The notes under the pieces are model-generated. The model was not told the origin of the DNA. It made no database searches and saw nothing but the letters and a program-made list of their open reading frames with translations. DNA of 64,000 nucleotides from Streptomyces marispadix (lineage in GTDB: Bacteria > Actinomycetota > Actinomycetes > Streptomycetales > Streptomycetaceae). The position numbers were made by a program, and so were the translations under genes. The stretch covers positions 4,068,501 through 4,132,500 of the forward strand of contig NZ_JAKWJU010000002.1 in the NCBI RefSeq assembly GCF_022524345.1. The letters run 5' to 3'. Of this stretch, positions 62,978-64,000 are shown piece after piece (the first letter of the stretch is position 1; every line of letters begins with the position of its first letter).

Positions 62978-63421
62978 GTGCGTACGTACAGCCCCAAGCC
63001 CGGCGATGTTCAGCGCCAGTGGCACGTCATCGACGCGCAGGACGTTGTCCTGGGCCGTCTGGCCACCCAGGCCGCCACCCTTCTCCGGGGCAAGCACAAG
63101 CCGGTGTACGCGCCTCACGTCGACACCGGTGACTTCGTCATCATCATCAACGCCGACAAGGTGCACCTGTCCGGCAACAAGCGGACCCAGAAGCTGGCCT
63201 ACCGCCACTCCGGCTACCCGGGTGGTCTGCGGTCCGTCCGCTACGACGAGCTGCTGGAGAAGAACCCCGCGAAGGCCGTCGAGAAGGCCGTGAAGGGCAT
63301 GCTCCCGAAGAACACGCTGGGCCGTCAGATGCTCTCGAAGCTGAAGGTGTACGCGGGCGACCAGCACCCGCACGCCGCCCAGCAGCCCGTGCCGTTCGAG
63401 ATCAGCCAGGTCGCGCAGTAA
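62978..63421 (+). CDS. rplM: 50S ribosomal protein L13
   Basis: L13 is an early 50S assembly protein and can repress its own operon. The 147-aa protein begins [20 protein letters not shown] and has [19 protein letters not shown]. The GTG follows GAAGG at 62964-62968. Confidence 0.97.
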   Translation: MRTYSPKPGDVQRQWHVIDAQDVVLGRLATQAATLLRGKHKPVYAPHVDTGDFVIIINADKVHLSGNKRTQKLAYRHSGYPGGLRSVRYDELLEKNPAKAVEKAVKGMLPKNTLGRQMLSKLKVYAGDQHPHAAQQPVPFEISQVAQ

Positions 63422-63462
63422 GTCCGGCCACCCGCCGATACAGAGAGAAGTTGAGGAGAACC

Positions 63463-63966
63463 GTGGCCGAGACCACTGCTGAGACCCCCGTAGAGGGCGT
63501 CGAGGAGTACACGACCGAGACCCCCGAGGCGCCGGAGGAGTTCACCTCCGAGTCGCTCGCGTCCCGCTTCGGCGACCCGCAGCCGGCCGCCGGCACCGGG
63601 CGCCGCAAGAACGCCGTAGCCCGTGTCCGCATCGTCCCCGGCAGCGGCCGGTGGAAGATCAACGGCCGCACCCTTGAGGGCTACTTCCCGAACAAGGTGC
63701 ACCAGCAGGAAGTCAACGAGCCCTTCAAGGTGCTCGAACTGGACGACCGTTACGACGTCGTCGCCCGCATCAGCGGCGGCGGCATCTCGGGCCAGGCGGG
63801 CGCGCTGCGCCTCGGTGTGGCCCGCGCGCTCAACGAGGCGGACACGGACAACAACCGTGGCCCGCTGAAGAAGGCCGGATTCCTCACGCGTGACGCCCGC
63901 GCGGTCGAGCGCAAGAAGGCCGGTCTGAAGAAGGCCCGCAAGGGCACGCAGTACAGCAAGCGCTGA
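63463..63966 (+). CDS. rpsI: 30S ribosomal protein S9
   Basis: S9 contacts P-site tRNA with its C-terminal tail. The 167-aa protein has an acidic N-terminal extension of about 40 residues, then [20 protein letters not shown] and the C-terminal [15 protein letters not shown] at 63463 has TTGAGGAG upstream, 41 bp behind rplM. Confidence 0.97.
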   Translation: MAETTAETPVEGVEEYTTETPEAPEEFTSESLASRFGDPQPAAGTGRRKNAVARVRIVPGSGRWKINGRTLEGYFPNKVHQQEVNEPFKVLELDDRYDVVARISGGGISGQAGALRLGVARALNEADTDNNRGPLKKAGFLTRDARAVERKKAGLKKARKGTQYSKR

Positions 63967-64000
63967 CGCGCACTGCCGGCTGCGCTGCTCGCGGCAGCGA

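Overview
The window is a piece of a very GC-rich actinobacterial chromosome, almost certainly Streptomyces or a close relative. Evidence is the strong third-position GC, the many GTG and TTG starts, the order tRNA-Trp, secE, nusG, rplK, rplA, rplJ, rplL, rpoB, rpoC, an RpoB of exactly 1161 residues, and the rpmG/HadA-HadB-like/murB neighbourhood that precedes secE in streptomycetes. Statements about other genomes are from memory; no database was searched.

Region by region: (1) About 1-5725 is the right end of an integrated mobile element of the AICE type (conjugative integrative element of actinobacteria). It holds a leftward set of coupled small genes ending in a spread-type membrane protein that runs off the window, a GntR/UTRA repressor with repeated TCCCTAGGG operators, a HAD-type deoxyribonucleotidase, an HNH endonuclease, and the 3' half of a tRNA-Tyr gene as right attachment site. 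SLP1 of S. coelicolor uses tRNA-Tyr. (2) 5726-11451 is ordinary accessory chromosome: MgtC-like and YihY-like membrane proteins, an NAD(P)-binding protein and a cytosine-deaminase-like protein lacking key catalytic residues. (3) 11685-18769 holds tRNA-Thr, tRNA-Met, rpmG, a HadAB-like dehydratase pair, murB, a divergent TetR/NAD(P)-binding pair, an adenosine deaminase, an aspartate aminotransferase and tRNA-Trp. (4) 18880-37349 is the transcription/translation core: secE, nusG, rplK-rplA, a lipoprotein, rplJ-rplL with an L10 leader, rpoB-rpoC, a DUF1707 protein, and rpsL-rpsG-fusA-tuf. (5) 37537-42621 is an accessory island: YceI protein with a SigR-type promoter, panD, an oxidoreductase divergent from a GlxA-type regulator, and a MarR/PLP-enzyme pair. 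(6) 43009 to the end is the S10-spc-alpha ribosomal supercluster through secY, adk, map, infA, rpmJ, rpsM, rpsK, rpsD, rpoA, rplQ and truA, then rplM-rpsI.

The ribosomal and RNA polymerase operons work as a unit, with tight spacing, overlapping stop/start codons, terminator hairpins and leader structures that fit growth-rate and autogenous control. The most notable observations are a one-base frameshift in the essential gene rplR (probably a sequence error), a 16-bp copy of the attachment core that brackets the HNH gene, a three-promoter repressor circuit in the mobile element, a pair of near-identical hairpins in front of two element genes, a 26-nt leader element shared by rpsL and rpsJ, and two unusual residues in the rifampicin region of RpoB.
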